Shown here one piece after another: positions 36,540-49,074 of a stretch of 64,000 nucleotides of DNA. This stretch comes from Atrichornis clamosus. Taxonomy: Eukaryota > Chordata > Aves > Passeriformes > Menuridae. Location: assembly GCA_013400975.1 (NCBI GenBank), contig WBMZ01002724.1:1-64000 (forward strand), read 5' to 3'. Position numbers and translations under genes: made by a program. Position 1 is the stretch's first letter, and each line of letters opens with the position of its first letter. The notes below the pieces were generated by a model that worked only from the letters and a program-made list of their open reading frames with translations, searched no databases and had not been told where the DNA came from.

Positions 36540-39500
36540 AGAATCATTCTGGCAAGGATTATGTTACTATATGCACTGCTTTACTGAAATAACTGTAAAA
36601 TTTCTAAAGGAAGTGTTAAAAGGGAGTAAAATAATAATGACAGTTATTTATTTGTAATCCAAAAAATTTATATTTTTTAAACCTAGTAGGAAAAGTATAG
36701 AGAGGAAGACAGACACAGAGACTTTCCAGTTCATGAACTTAAGTTCTGTGCCCTTCTGTTAAAATAGAGATAGCAGAGATTCTCTTGGTCTGTTTTCTAT
36801 AAAACCCGACTCAGAGATTAATGAAAAAATTATTTATAGCATAATCCTTGAGGATTCTTCTTATTATAAATTTCTCCACTATAAATAATCTCTTTTTCAA
36901 GTTGAAAAATATAACAGCACAGTATATGAAAAATTCTTACTTGAACTTTGAAATTATATTTTCTGGTCTTGACAAGATATATTGCAATTGCCCTCCACTA
37001 CAGGATAATTTGATTTAGTTCTTTTTCCCATCATTTTTTTTCTAAGGATATGGTTGCTTAATAAATGTAAATAAAATTATTTACTACGTTTTTGAGAATT
37101 CCTGAGCTGATACCTAAATCTAAAGGTTTCAGCTTCCAAAATTCTCACTAAATTTTGAGACAAAAACAAAAATAACTATCCAAGCCAACTAAACAAAAAA
37201 ACTCCAAACAAACAACAAATAAAAATATGGTCTACATAAATATAATATAATACATATAATAAAAATATGGTATATAGATTCTATTTTGAAATACTCATTT
37301 ATATATGAATTGAATTTCTGACAAGTGCATGTCCTTGTATTCGGAAGACATAAGTAGACTCATGCTGTTATATGCAATCATCCCATTTGAAAATCTCTGT
37401 ATTTCCTGCTGAAACACACCTGTTGCATCCTGGGGCCCATCTTTCCCTAATCATTCAGACACACAGAAGCAGTCCATGGCTCCCTGCCAGCCCAGATGGA
37501 GCACTTTTTTTTAATCCAAAATAAATTGAGGCTCAAGAGAAATTGCTGCTTGCTTAAATCTCACTCTGGTTGAAAGTCATCGAGCCATAATGAATCTCGA
37601 GGTTAAACTGGAGAGAGCTCCAGGCTGCTCTGGTCTAGACATGATCAATAACATAGGCAAAATTGTGTGTTTCAGATGTTATTTTACAAGGTATTTGTAG
37701 ATGAGGATGGTGCTAGACATGCATCCTGAGAAATAGGTATCAGAAGTGTTTTGAACTGGGACATTAATCCCTTTTGTTTACAGCAGTGTCAGGTGAAGAA
37801 GTTACACTCCCCTGTGAGGCTGTCATCCATGTGAAGAAAGCATCAGATAAGCCTAAAGTAACATGAAGGACTGCTCTCAGAGCTTTCTGTAGACTTGCAA
37901 GATAATCTCAAACACTGAGCTGTAGCCTCTGATCATATTTCCACAGGCAGAGAAGTAATAGATCTGTCTCTTATAAAGCAACCAAGAGGAAAATGTTGGG
38001 TGAAATCCTTATTATACCCATCTTAATGAGATCTCTTCCATTTGTTTGAACGGTACCATAGTTTCACCCACCATGTGCTAAAGTTAAAAGAAGAAACTAT
38101 GTTTAGTGTTAGTGAGACCTAGTCTATATTTACTTTCATATGTCAAGTTAAAAAACCCCAAGGAGTGATACATTAATTATGAAAGAAAAAGGAAAGCTAA
38201 GAGAAACAAACCTTAATGCAACAAAAATAATTTTTAATACAATATGTTTTCAAAGTAAGAAATGCTATTGCAAAGATACTTCGATAGTAAGCAAAAGTAT
38301 TTTGAAAACAGGGTGTCAAGGTAATAAACATCTCTCTTCGATAATCATACTCAGAATACACAAGTGAAGCGCTTGAATTTCTTGCAAAATTCTCAATCTA
38401 TACTCCTATCTCATGTATATCTTAGTGTATAGAAATAAATCAAAGTTGAAAGTGTAGTTTTCTAACTTTTATTTTCATTTAAGAAACATATTTGAAGACT
38501 TCATTAAGTTCTTATGTACAGAAATACTTACATTATTCCTCTTGTAGATATTTAAAGTGAGGAAGTTAAATGACTTCATGGACATTTATTTGTGCACATA
38601 AATGAGTACAGAACTGAAAGAAATATTATGAAGTTTAGATAAAATACTTTTTCTGAAAATTAAGGAAACCATGTAGGTAGTTTATGTTCTTGAGAGCCCT
38701 AAGAGGGGCAGTCAGTACTTTATTAATTTATGAAATTACAGAAGAAGATCAAAATGGTGAGTGTCTTTAGCTCCAGCAGTCGGCTTGCACTAGCTAGGTT
38801 AAATTAGAAAATAAAGGTATTATTGATCGTACTTTTGCACAGAAATCTGCTGGTTAAGTTATTGCAAAGGAAATGCTGAAAATTGCCAACGGGAATTACT
38901 TGACCGAATGGGCAGGGAAGAGTCTGATTCAGCTGTGTCCTCCTGAAGGTGGCTGGAGGGCTGTGATCCTTCTCTTCAGTTAATTCTTCAAAAATTTCAT
39001 TTTTTCAATGAAAATAAATGTAAATGAGGGAATAGGTTTTCCAGTCATTTGCTCCTGACTGAGTGATTTCATCACTTGGCAATGATTAGGCTTTCAGTAG
39101 TCTCACAACAAACTAATAAAAGAGCAACATCTTGTTGTCCTATATTGCTGTCATGAAACTGAGTGGACTGGAGAAAAAGCAACTTCCTTAATATCACAGA
39201 AGTCATCAGTGGCAAAACAAAGTGCTGAATCAAACTCCCTTAACTCCTCTCATATTAACAGCACCATCCTTCCACTTCTTAGGGTATCTGGGAGACTAAG
39301 CTGGTAACAGGCTTTAATAACTAATGATGGCCTTTTAAAAATGAAAATGCAGCTGTTGTCCAGAGTGTCACTTTTTCCAGTTGCTAAGAAGATCCTAGAA
39401 CAGGTCATCATATCAAATATGTACTAATGTGTTTTGAATTTAGAGCCTGGTTTATTTCAAAAATCAAGACATAATTTATCCAATTATCATTCACTATTCT

Positions 39501-41258
39501 GGAAGACATTACAAAAATATCAAATTTTATCCCTTTAGGAATTAAAACATGATGCTCTCTGGGCTATGTTTATTAATATGCTGTTATGCTGTTATACTCT
39601 TAGAGTAATTAAATTCAGGCAAAGACATCAACACCCCTGTTTGTACTTTCAAAACTTGAGAAACTTTAAAACAAGCAACATATTGCAAAACAGGGGAGAG
39701 AAAACATGGTGAAGAAAAGTCAAGTCTGAGTATAAGGTGTTTTTTAGCACCAAAGCAAAGCCTTTATTTAAGCAAAAAGTTGTTAAACTTGACACTGTCC
39801 CTCTAAGCAAGAAGTGTCCTCCATCTAAAACACTTAATCTCACCCATCAAAACACAGTATTTCAAAATATCTGTGTGGAGGAATTATTTGTCATTTTTTT
39901 TCCAGACTGTCATCCTGATGAAAGTGTTTTGTTGTTTTTCAAACAATACTCAGACAGCATTGCTGAAGTTGTTCAAGATGCAAGTGGTGTTTGAAGCTTT
40001 GAAAACCGTGAAAAACATCCATTTAAAAATGGTTAGTGTTATCCACCTATCTCAATACATTAATCTTCTTCTGACTCTGTGCTTTAAGAAGTGGGAGAAA
40101 AAACAGGCAAATATACGATCTTAACGTTCAGTTCCTAAAGTAAGTTCTTATTACTGAGTTTTTCCTTTCCTCTCTGAAACCTAAATTAAGCCTATACAAA
40201 ATTTCAGATCTTCAGTTTCTTTCCTAATATTATGTCAGTGAATATCATCATGGAGAGCAATAATTGGTGTCATATACATGCTTCTTATTTTAAATGATTG
40301 TAGAGATTTTGCTTGTATGTTAATCACAGGATAAAATAAATAAAAAAAAAAAAAAGAAAGATGGAAAAATAGAGGACTACATGATTCACAGTATCCTTTC
40401 AAGCACAAATAGAAGAAATACACTGCAGTGGCTTGTCCTGTTGGCTATAGCTTTTCAGAATGTTCTATTGGCCTAACCCAAAATATAGCACTCCCTTATG
40501 AAAAAGAAATTAACTTGAACTTTTCCAGAAGTGATATCTGAGGGAATAGATAAGGCTGATATTATGTAATATAATGAAGTCCAGAAAAAAAAATAAAACA
40601 AAACAAAATAAGCCACCAACAAAAAACTCCCGCACCAGACCAAATTTAACAACCTAAATTTTATTTTCCCTGCACTTGAATAAATCCAAATACTGCTAGA
40701 AAACATTAGGTATTAGTCCAATTAATAATCAAGTGGAAGCTCAGGATACCACTTCTCTTTGGGCTCAACTCAGCTTTAATCCAAATAGTAATTCTTGTGT
40801 GTGAATGAAGATGCCAGATCTTATACCAGCACTGTTTTCAACCTGAATGAAAAAGGAAAACTTTGTCAGATGATTGCATAATGAACTTAGATCAGTAATT
40901 CCTAAAAGTACATTTTTTACAGCTTTTACAAAGAGAAAGAAAGCAAAAGGGAGAAAGACTTTGTTTTTGACACTGCTTCAGCAGGCTGCTCAAGTTTCTT
41001 TTCAACCCAGTGTAATGCACTGCTATTTTATATGATTATATTGAGGAACAGACCACAGCACTGTCAAGAAACTGATTCTCTGCATCTCTTGACTTCTTTA
41101 AACACAAAGCACTGGTAGGTGCCAGTTCCTCAAGCAAAAACAGAACTACTTGATCTCAGTCATAGTCATGCTTAACAATGTCACTAATAATCTTATTATA
41201 CAGGAGATACTAGAAAAATCAGAGATTAACCTCAAATGTATCTATATGATAGTCAAAT

Positions 41259-41912
41259 TCATAGATTAATAGTGTTTGAGATTAGAAGGAACTTCAAGGG
41301 GTGATCTGGCCCAACCATCTTGCTCAATCAGGGAAAACTAATGTTGTTTTTCAAGGACTGTGCTCAGATGAATTTTGACTATTGCTAAGGAGAGACTCCA
41401 GAGCTCCCCCTGAGCCTTCTCTCCTCTAGGTTATCTCAGTCTGTCCTTGTATAAAAGGTGTCCCAGTCCCTTAGTCATTTTGGCGGCTCTTTGTGGGATT
41501 TTTTGAGTATGTCCTTCTCTCTCTTCCACTGAGGACCCCAGACCTGGTAACAACGGTGAGTAGAGGGGAAAGCTCACCTCCCTTGGCCTGCCAGCAGCAC
41601 TTTGTATAATGCAGTCCAGGATGCCATTAGCCTCCTTTGCAACAGGAGCACATTGCTGTTGTTCCTCAGGACCCCCAGGTTCTTTTCTGCAAAGCTGTTT
41701 CCCAGCTGGACAGCCTCTAGCATATGTGAGTGTATGGGGTTGTTTTTTCACAGGTGCAGAACATGACACATCTCTCTGTTGAGGAGAATCTCTCATGAGG
41801 TTCCTGCCAGTTCATTGATTCACCCAATCAAGGTACCTCGAGATGCTAGCACAGCCCTCTGAGGTATCAGCCACTCGTCCTACTTTGGTGGCTGCATACT
41901 TGCTTTTACTTT
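41259..41912 (-). mobile_element. CR1 LINE 3' region, long fragment
   Basis: On the plus strand this follows the reverse-complemented CR1 order: terminal phrase at 41259 ('atagattaatagtgtttgagattagaaggaacttc'), 'gagccttctctcctctaggtt', 'ctgaggaccccagacctgg', 'gcagtccaggatgccattagcctcctttgc', 'aggacccccaggttcttttctgc', 'ctcatgaggttcctgccagttcattg' and 'cagccctctgaggtatcagcc'. About 650 bases cover the 3' UTR and the last third of the pol ORF. It is diverged and non-functional. Confidence 0.92.
41431..41796 (-). pseudogene. CR1 pol (ORF2) C-terminal fragment, decayed
   Basis: A 121-codon minus-strand frame lies wholly inside the CR1 copy. It reads CAPVAKEANGILDCI and later RAAKMTKGLGHLLYKDRLR, which align with the conserved CR1 pol C-terminal phrases of the type CAQVAKKANGILACI and RATKLVKGLEHKSYEERLR. 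The N-terminal third does not match the family in this frame, so a frameshift probably lies near residue 45. The catalytic reverse-transcriptase core is absent. The initiating ATG is fortuitous. This is retroelement debris, not a host gene. Confidence 0.85.
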
Positions 41913-42120
41913 AGTCCTAACACATAAACTCTCCCTCAGCTTCACTTCCACCTCCAGGCACAGTTCCAGCTGCACTTTCACATAGGGGGGGCAACTCTCC
42001 CTCCTTGTATTCCAATCCTGTTTTTCTTGAAGAGCTTGTGTACCCCCAGTGCAACACTCTAGTCATGGGAGCCGTCCCAAGAGTGTTTCATGATCCCAGG
42101 AAGGCCACAGCCCTGCAGCT
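41913..42120 (-). pseudogene. CR1 endonuclease-domain fragment
   Basis: Reverse-complemented, 42,120 down to 41,913 encodes a diverged piece of the CR1 APE-type endonuclease. SWDGSHD corresponds to the family's TWWD.SHDW phrase, VHKLFK to its GYKLFR phrase, and a stretch like VKVQLELCLEVEV follows. In CR1 this domain precedes the reverse transcriptase, so it should lie well over 1 kb from the 3' region that abuts it here at about 41,912. Orientation and order are right, so either an internal deletion joined them or two insertions landed side by side. Stops and frameshifts are present. Confidence 0.8.
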
Positions 42121-45100
42121 GAAAAGAGTCAGAATCCAACCAGAGATTTAAAACTTGTAAATGCCACTGTAATGGAGGTGGAGTGTTAAATGAGAAAATA
42201 AGATAAAATATGCCTTTACAAATCAGCAGCCAGAATTTTGTGCTGCAACTACAAAGATATTATGGATAAGAGCAATGCAAATCCTGAGCATAAGAAATTT
42301 TATTCAACTTAGTTTGTATATAAAACTTGCTTCTTCCTCATACCTATGCATTTGTATTTTACATTATTTTACATTATTACATGCTGCCAAAACTGGAAGG
42401 GAAGCAACACTTGTTATTAGTTCCACTGATACACTTAGGCAAAACACTAAGCAGTCATGGGTTTGTTTGATTTTCTTTGGGTTTTTTTTTTGTTTGTTTG
42501 TTTAGTTGTTTTTTTTTTTCAAATATTCTCCAAGTCTGAAAAAGAAGAACCAAACTTGATACTATATCAACACTGGGAACAGTTGCCATGAAATGGGTTT
42601 CATTATGTCAGTTTGACAGAAAAAGTAGTTAGCATTTGGAGTCGACTGACAGGTTAGGAAGGGGAGAAGTAAAAGATAAAACAAGTGGGTAAAAGATGTA
42701 ATTTCATGACACTGTTTTTTTTTCAGGAAAGACAATTTATGAGTTCCCCATATTGTCCCTGTTTGGGCCCTTCCGCAAATGTAGCTGAATGAAATTGTAG
42801 GGGTCAAAATGGTGTCATATTCCCAGTGCAGGTAATTTCAGTGAGCCAGTTTACAGCTGCTGCTCAAGCTGTTGTGCAGGTGAGCTATGATCAAAGGGAG
42901 AAAATGGCACAGCTACTCCAAAGTGGCTTTGAAATAAAAGCCATTGTCTTATGAAACTATACACTGGGATGAAGAGAGGAGAGAGAGATGTAACTGATTC
43001 TCGCGGAATAATAAGGCTTAGCAGAAGGTGAGGGTGAAAAATTTGCAATGGAACATGAAACACTTAGAAATCCACTAACTGAAGAGGTCAGATATGATTT
43101 TTTTTTTCCCCCCAAAGAAGCTACCCCAATATTTTTCTTCCTAAGTGATGGCACTTCCAAGACCATAATTGTCAAATCATATGCAAAAGGAAAAAAATCT
43201 CATTTGCACGGCTATATTTCCTCGTAGAGTGTTGCCTTTCAAAAAAACAAAAGAAAGCAAAACAAAACCCCAATAATATAACATATTAGTTCTCCATCTA
43301 TTTGCTATCTATTGCTAAATAGTATTCTAGTTTAGGAAATAAAGAAGGGAAACTTAATAGAACATCCTTTATATGCTCTATCATTCACTTAAATTGACTG
43401 ACTGCTTCCTTCTAGTTCCATGGAAGTTATAATACAAACATCTTGTTAGAATTCACTTCTTTTGCTTAAATTTCCTAATTTCCCCAAGTTGCAACAAATA
43501 GACTTTTCATCATTGAGCAGGACTTGATGATTTAGTTACATTTTTAGTTTGTTATGATTAAGGGTATGAGCATTAACATTCTGACTTTCAGATAGTTAGT
43601 ACAACATGCTCTGGGAGATGGGCACTGTAGTACAGTCACTTAATGTAGTGTTTTTCTAACACATTGCTCTTTGTCTCTATCTGCCCCACATCTTTCTTTA
43701 ATACTTTTATTGTACTTTAAAACATTAAGTGAAATTGTTTTTCATTCAGAAATTACCTCCATGCACTTTATCTCCATGTATTTCCTTCATTTCCTTTTAT
43801 TTATATTCAAAATTAAAAGGAAAGGAAATTTAAGCAAAAAAGATTTTAAAAAAATCAAATGTTTTAACTTTTGCTTCTGAATTACTATGACTGTAAACAT
43901 AAAACCTGACATCTGTCAATTTATCCATTTGAAAATTTGTTTCAAAATTCTTGAATTTATTCATCCTTGTGGACACATCCTTGTAGTACAGCAATACAGT
44001 CTTCCATATCAACTTTTTTGTTCTTTTCTTGACAGACCTTTATCTGGGGCTATATAACATTAAAATGATACAGGGATAGCCTTAGGCTGTAATTGAAAAA
44101 TGGCATAATTCATAATTTTCACTTGCATTTTTTTTAGAGTCCTTTTTCTCCATTATCTGTGTCTCTCACTAGCTGGATTGATGCATTTGAGGGGAAAAAG
44201 AAAAAGAAGTTTGTTTTGCTACAAGTTGCAGTTCACCTTGTTAAGAAATACTCATCTCAATCAGTGCAAGTAATAAAAACGTTAACTGTAAAACCACATG
44301 TGTATCCGCTTTTACCAAAGCATACTTTTCATTAGGAAGAATGACTCTTAATTTGGTTATGTTTCTTAGAGTTGGTATTATCTATAAACCAAGATGTACC
44401 GGTGATATTATTGTGTTTCTAAAGTGACAACTTGTGGCAGTATCAGACTGGAAAAAGGACTGGGGCAATCATCATAAATGTAGCCTAAAAATATGTGAAG
44501 AACTGTTAAAACACTATAATATAATACAAATTCTCATTCTATTGTCCCAAAAAATGTTCCAAAGTACTATTTAACATACATGTAACCTAGGGGTTTAGCC
44601 CAGTTTTGGGATCAATGAGGCTTCAGTCCCCTTTCTAGGTGTTAAAAGATATGCAGCTATAACCTATTCCTATGAAAAATGTTTGATGTTGTCACATTTG
44701 CCTCACTGAAGATTTTGAAAGGAATTAAGTTACTCATTAATCAGACTGTTAGCCTGGACATCTTGCTGCCATTAAATTATACAAATGGTTGCTTTTGTTT
44801 TCTTATGGTACCTGTATTCTTTGATGAACTGACCTTTTTCAGTCTGAAAACTAAACAGTCTGCATGCAATGAAAAGACCATATGCAATGAATAAATATTT
44901 ATTCATGGAGAATGTAATGTTTAAATTAGAACAAAAAGGTCTCTTAGAACTAAACATTATTCAATTATAAAAGGGCAAAATAAATATCCAAATTAGTCTC
45001 AGACTTTCCATGTCAAACTGGATGATTTCAACTTGAAACAGAGCAATAAGTCAAGAAGACTAAAATGTTTTGTTTCTTGTTTGTTCTTGCATGACTGGAT

Positions 45101-47933
45101 TTTCTTTATGTTTTCCTCAGTTTACATCAGAGTCAGCGGGTTTGTATCATTAGAGCAAGAGCAATTGTTTGTTTCCCAAACCAATAACATTCTGTTGAAC
45201 AATTTCCCAAGCAGAGGACTGGTGTCTGGAAATGAAGATCCTTATCTGTCTCGCTCTCCTAGAGTTAGTCTGAAAATAAGGGTACAAGCTGGAGACCAGT
45301 TGTGCTATCATGTGTTAAGACATGTATTGTAAGGCTGTATCTGACCGTGAAGAAATTTTAAGTCAGCCTCAATTATAAAATAAGTACATTGAACTAAAAT
45401 ACTCATATCATGCAACAGACTAAGCATGAACAAAAAGATGTCAAAACATAGTAGTTTCATCTTAGCTGTACACTGGTATCTCCATAGCTTCTGTCTTGCT
45501 GGGGAAGTAAGCAGTGTTTGTCAACATTAGCTATTTGAGCATGGCTAGGGTTAGATGGTTTTTATAACTAAACCAAAACAATAGGCAAAGTTTTTGACAT
45601 CAGAACCATCTATCATTTCAGGTTTTTTGTGTTAGGTTTGCCCAGACTCGAAGACCACACTACTGGTTATGACCTAACCTGGCATGGAAGTGTAAAGCTA
45701 AAAGAATATTTCATATTCTTATAAACTAAAGTTAGAAAAAAATAGACAAGTAAGATATCTGGAAGGTTTAAGTGAGGATTTGCTTCCTGACCATGTAGGA
45801 TTTTTTCATTTTACTTTGCCAGACAAACATTCATTTTCTTAGGAGACCGTACGTTCCTTCACCACTGAGGTCGGCTGTTGGTACTTTATGGCATTGTTCC
45901 CAGACACTGGAGGAGTCTAGCTTTTTCAAATATGACACTTTAATTTGAAAGACGTGTGAAATATTTTATATCTTCCCCTCTGAACAAAATCATATGGCAA
46001 GCATTTTTTTATAAACTAATTCACAAAGAGCATTCTCCTCTATCTATTTCATCTGGAATCCTATCCATTTTCTTCATAGTCCACAAAGAGTTTCAAATCT
46101 AACAGATAAGCCCAAACTCTAATTTGTGTTTCTTTATTGCTGTTTTAGCATTGTTATATGCCTACCAGCTTTGCAATTGAGAAAATCAGCCTTGTCTTCC
46201 CTAAAACAACAGACTTCCTCCAAAACAAGCGAATTACAGCCACAGAAGGAAAGAGAAGGAGGAAATGAAGACATATAAATCCTTTTTATCTCCAGTTGTA
46301 TCTCACAGATACACATGCTGCACTCTTTTAAGGATAAAATGGAGCACTCCTTACAGTGCTGCACCTCCTCCCTCCTTTTGTTCCACACAGGCATGAAGGC
46401 ATGCATATACTTTGCAAACTCCAGAGTCCTGGTTAGATGGTGATATTTTCTCTAGAGTTTTGTTTTGCTTTTGTATGTTTATTTGGCTGCTTGTTTTTTT
46501 CAGGGTGTGTTGTTTACAGCTGTTCCTAAGGTACATGTTTTTCATCAGGCAGCAATCATTCTCTTCCTTAGTCATCATTTCTAACAACATTAAAAAGGTG
46601 ATCAGGGAGGCAAAAAAAATTGTTTAGTTCTTCATGAGCTAAAGCTGCACTATGCTCTATTTCCCTGTGGAAAAAAAAAAAAAACAAACCCAAACATTCG
46701 GGCGTTACATTACAAACTTGGCAATTTTGTTACAAAATATTTTGTTTAATTTATACATACACAGCAGTTGTTTTTATGTATTCCATGCATTCTTATCATG
46801 TTTGGAGACACTCTAGCTTTCAGCAGCCTTTTGATGTAGGTATAATATACATGGATGTCAGGCACACACTTGCTGAGAGTCCAGCTTGGTTCGTTTCAGT
46901 TGCAGGCCTTCAGTGTCAGTTAGTTGCATCACGATACAGAAATCATGACAGACACATCTCAGCAGTGATTTCTAATATCACTGGTCCATTAGACACCTTT
47001 GTTAAGGTAAACTTGTGATGCGTTTGAAAAGACCCAGCAGAAAGAGACTGCAGACTTAGAAGCACAGAAAGTGGTAGTGGTGCTTTTTCGTTACTTTAAT
47101 TTTCCTGTTCAGAAGGAAAACTTTTTACTTTGCTGAAGGACAAGTCACAGATATTGGCTTCCTAGTCTTGAAGCAATAGGTGTTAATTTTCTAGAATTAA
47201 CTAGAGGTATGTAAAAACATTGAATATTAATTGTTATTTCTCCAGCTTAAATACAAATGCTATGCAAATATTTCAGCAACATGTTGTACCTTCTCTAAAC
47301 ATTTATTTACCTTTACACATACTGCAATCTTTTGGGGATTATGCAAATTTACATTTTGCTTTTAGTTTTTTTTCTTTTAACTGGTCAGGTGGACATTATG
47401 CAAACTTCAATGAAGAGAACAAACTAGAAAACAAGTAATTTCCTTCTCTGTTAGCAAAAAAGTAATATCCAGACTTTGCATAAACAGAAAATGCAGACAC
47501 TGAAAAGATGCTGAAGAAGTGGCAGCATACAATGTTATTTATTTCTTATAGAGAAACAGCCCTGAGATCAGGGAGGAGTGAAATACACATAATGATGTAC
47601 ACATATGAGCCTTCCCTTTAAAATCAGTAGAAGTTTCAATGAGCTAATTTAGGAATAGGAATAGCCTTAATGTACATTGTGCTGAATGCCATTTTAACTT
47701 GATCCCTTTCGGAAACTTCCAACTTTTTCAAATTCAGTTCCAGATATTTATGTGCCTATATTCAATTAAGTGCAATGACATTTTCAAGCTTTCCTTTCAC
47801 ATCTGAAATTCATTTCCAGTGACTCTGTTTGCATTTAAGTTTCTGTTTTAAGAGCTGGATGGTGTTGTTGTTTTTTTGGGAAATTTCTTTAGATTTTGTT
47901 GTATTTACTGAGGTTTAGGATGTTGCTTAGTCA

Positions 47934-47961
47934 TTTTTTTTTGTTTGTTTGTTTGTTTTCC
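47934..47961. repeat. (TTTG)n microsatellite
   Basis: A T run followed by four GTTT units and 'ttttcc'. It is a simple repeat. Confidence 0.85.
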
Positions 47962-49028
47962 CAACAGGTCAGCTGTTGAGTGATTGCTTATTTGATTAAG
48001 TAGCAATTCTATTTGGTATCCAGGAAGAACTGCAGATGTTGGCACAACACTAATCAATATATAAGACATTATTTGACAATCTTAACTAAGGCTGAACCGT
48101 ACTTACACATGAAATCTAATTTCAGACTGACCATAAAATAGCAGTCAACGTAAGACTGTAAAATAAAATCCCAGATATTGATTTATTTGGAACAGTTCTT
48201 GTTTCTGTGTACTATTAATTCCTTTCCAGTGCTTTATTTTGATTGGTGGACATGAAGCCATATCAGTTATTGTTTCTCTTTACTGTTTTAATTGCTTTTA
48301 GACTGTATCAGGAGGTTTTGCACACTTACATAAACACGTAAGATACATCCAAAAAAGAAGATAATGAGCATTTGGAAATCACTGAAAAATCATGGAGTCA
48401 GTGCAGTGAAAAATAAAGATGAAGGAGAAGGAAACCATCTATTTTTACAATTTACCTCCACCTTTCTCAAAATTGTGTCAAAATACTTAATGATTTGGAC
48501 AATCCAATGCTTAGGACGATTTAAAGTGGCTATTTAAAGTGTCTTCTGAATAGCATAACTCCTTCAGCTTTAAAAGGTTGGGGAACAGGATTTCTCTTTG
48601 TGGAGAACTTTGACTGCGTTACTGGGCAAGAGTTAATCTGCAGTAACTCCACTACTTCTGAAGAGAAGTGAATGTCTTACATAACACAAAATACTGAGGT
48701 CTTGAAATGAAATATTGTTATTGTTATTTAGGTCAGTAAAATCAGAAGAATCTCTTAACTGAAACAGATGGGGTCAGGGGTCCTACTAAAGACATTATTT
48801 TACACTTTTGATTTAACACATTAAATTACATGTGTTGCAGAACTGGAAAAAGAAATGTACAGAACCATATCCTCACTATCAAACAGAATGAGGCCCTCCC
48901 TCCCCTTTTTTTTTTCTTCTCCTGAATGCAATGTTTAACATTACAGAGTACACAGATAGTAATTCTGAAGTCCCATCTTTAGCAGTGCTATTGCTTTTAC
49001 AGGGACTGTAAGAAGTGTATTCAATTAA

Positions 49029-49074
49029 GAAGGCCTACAGCTGAGTCCTTCGAAGGCCTACAGCTGAGTCCTTC
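49029..49074. repeat. Perfect 23-bp tandem duplication
   Basis: The unit 49029-49051 (starting GAAGGCCTACAG, ending GTCCTTC) is repeated exactly at 49052-49074. The absence of mismatches points to a recent event. The unit ends GAGTCCTTC and starts GAAGG, so the junction forms a short CCTTCGAAGG palindrome. Confidence 0.95.

Larger units (their letters stand above)
32331..41258. other. Unique AT-rich non-coding DNA
   Basis: No gene is recognised. Simple features are a pyrimidine tract at 33240-33290, an A19 run at 34809-34827, an 18-base duplication at 35561-35596, a G/T-rich stretch at 36053-36090, a 13-base array at 36501-36539 and AT-rich repeats with 'ATAAAAATATGG' twice near 37217-37275. 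The remainder shows nothing I can name. Confidence 0.6.
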
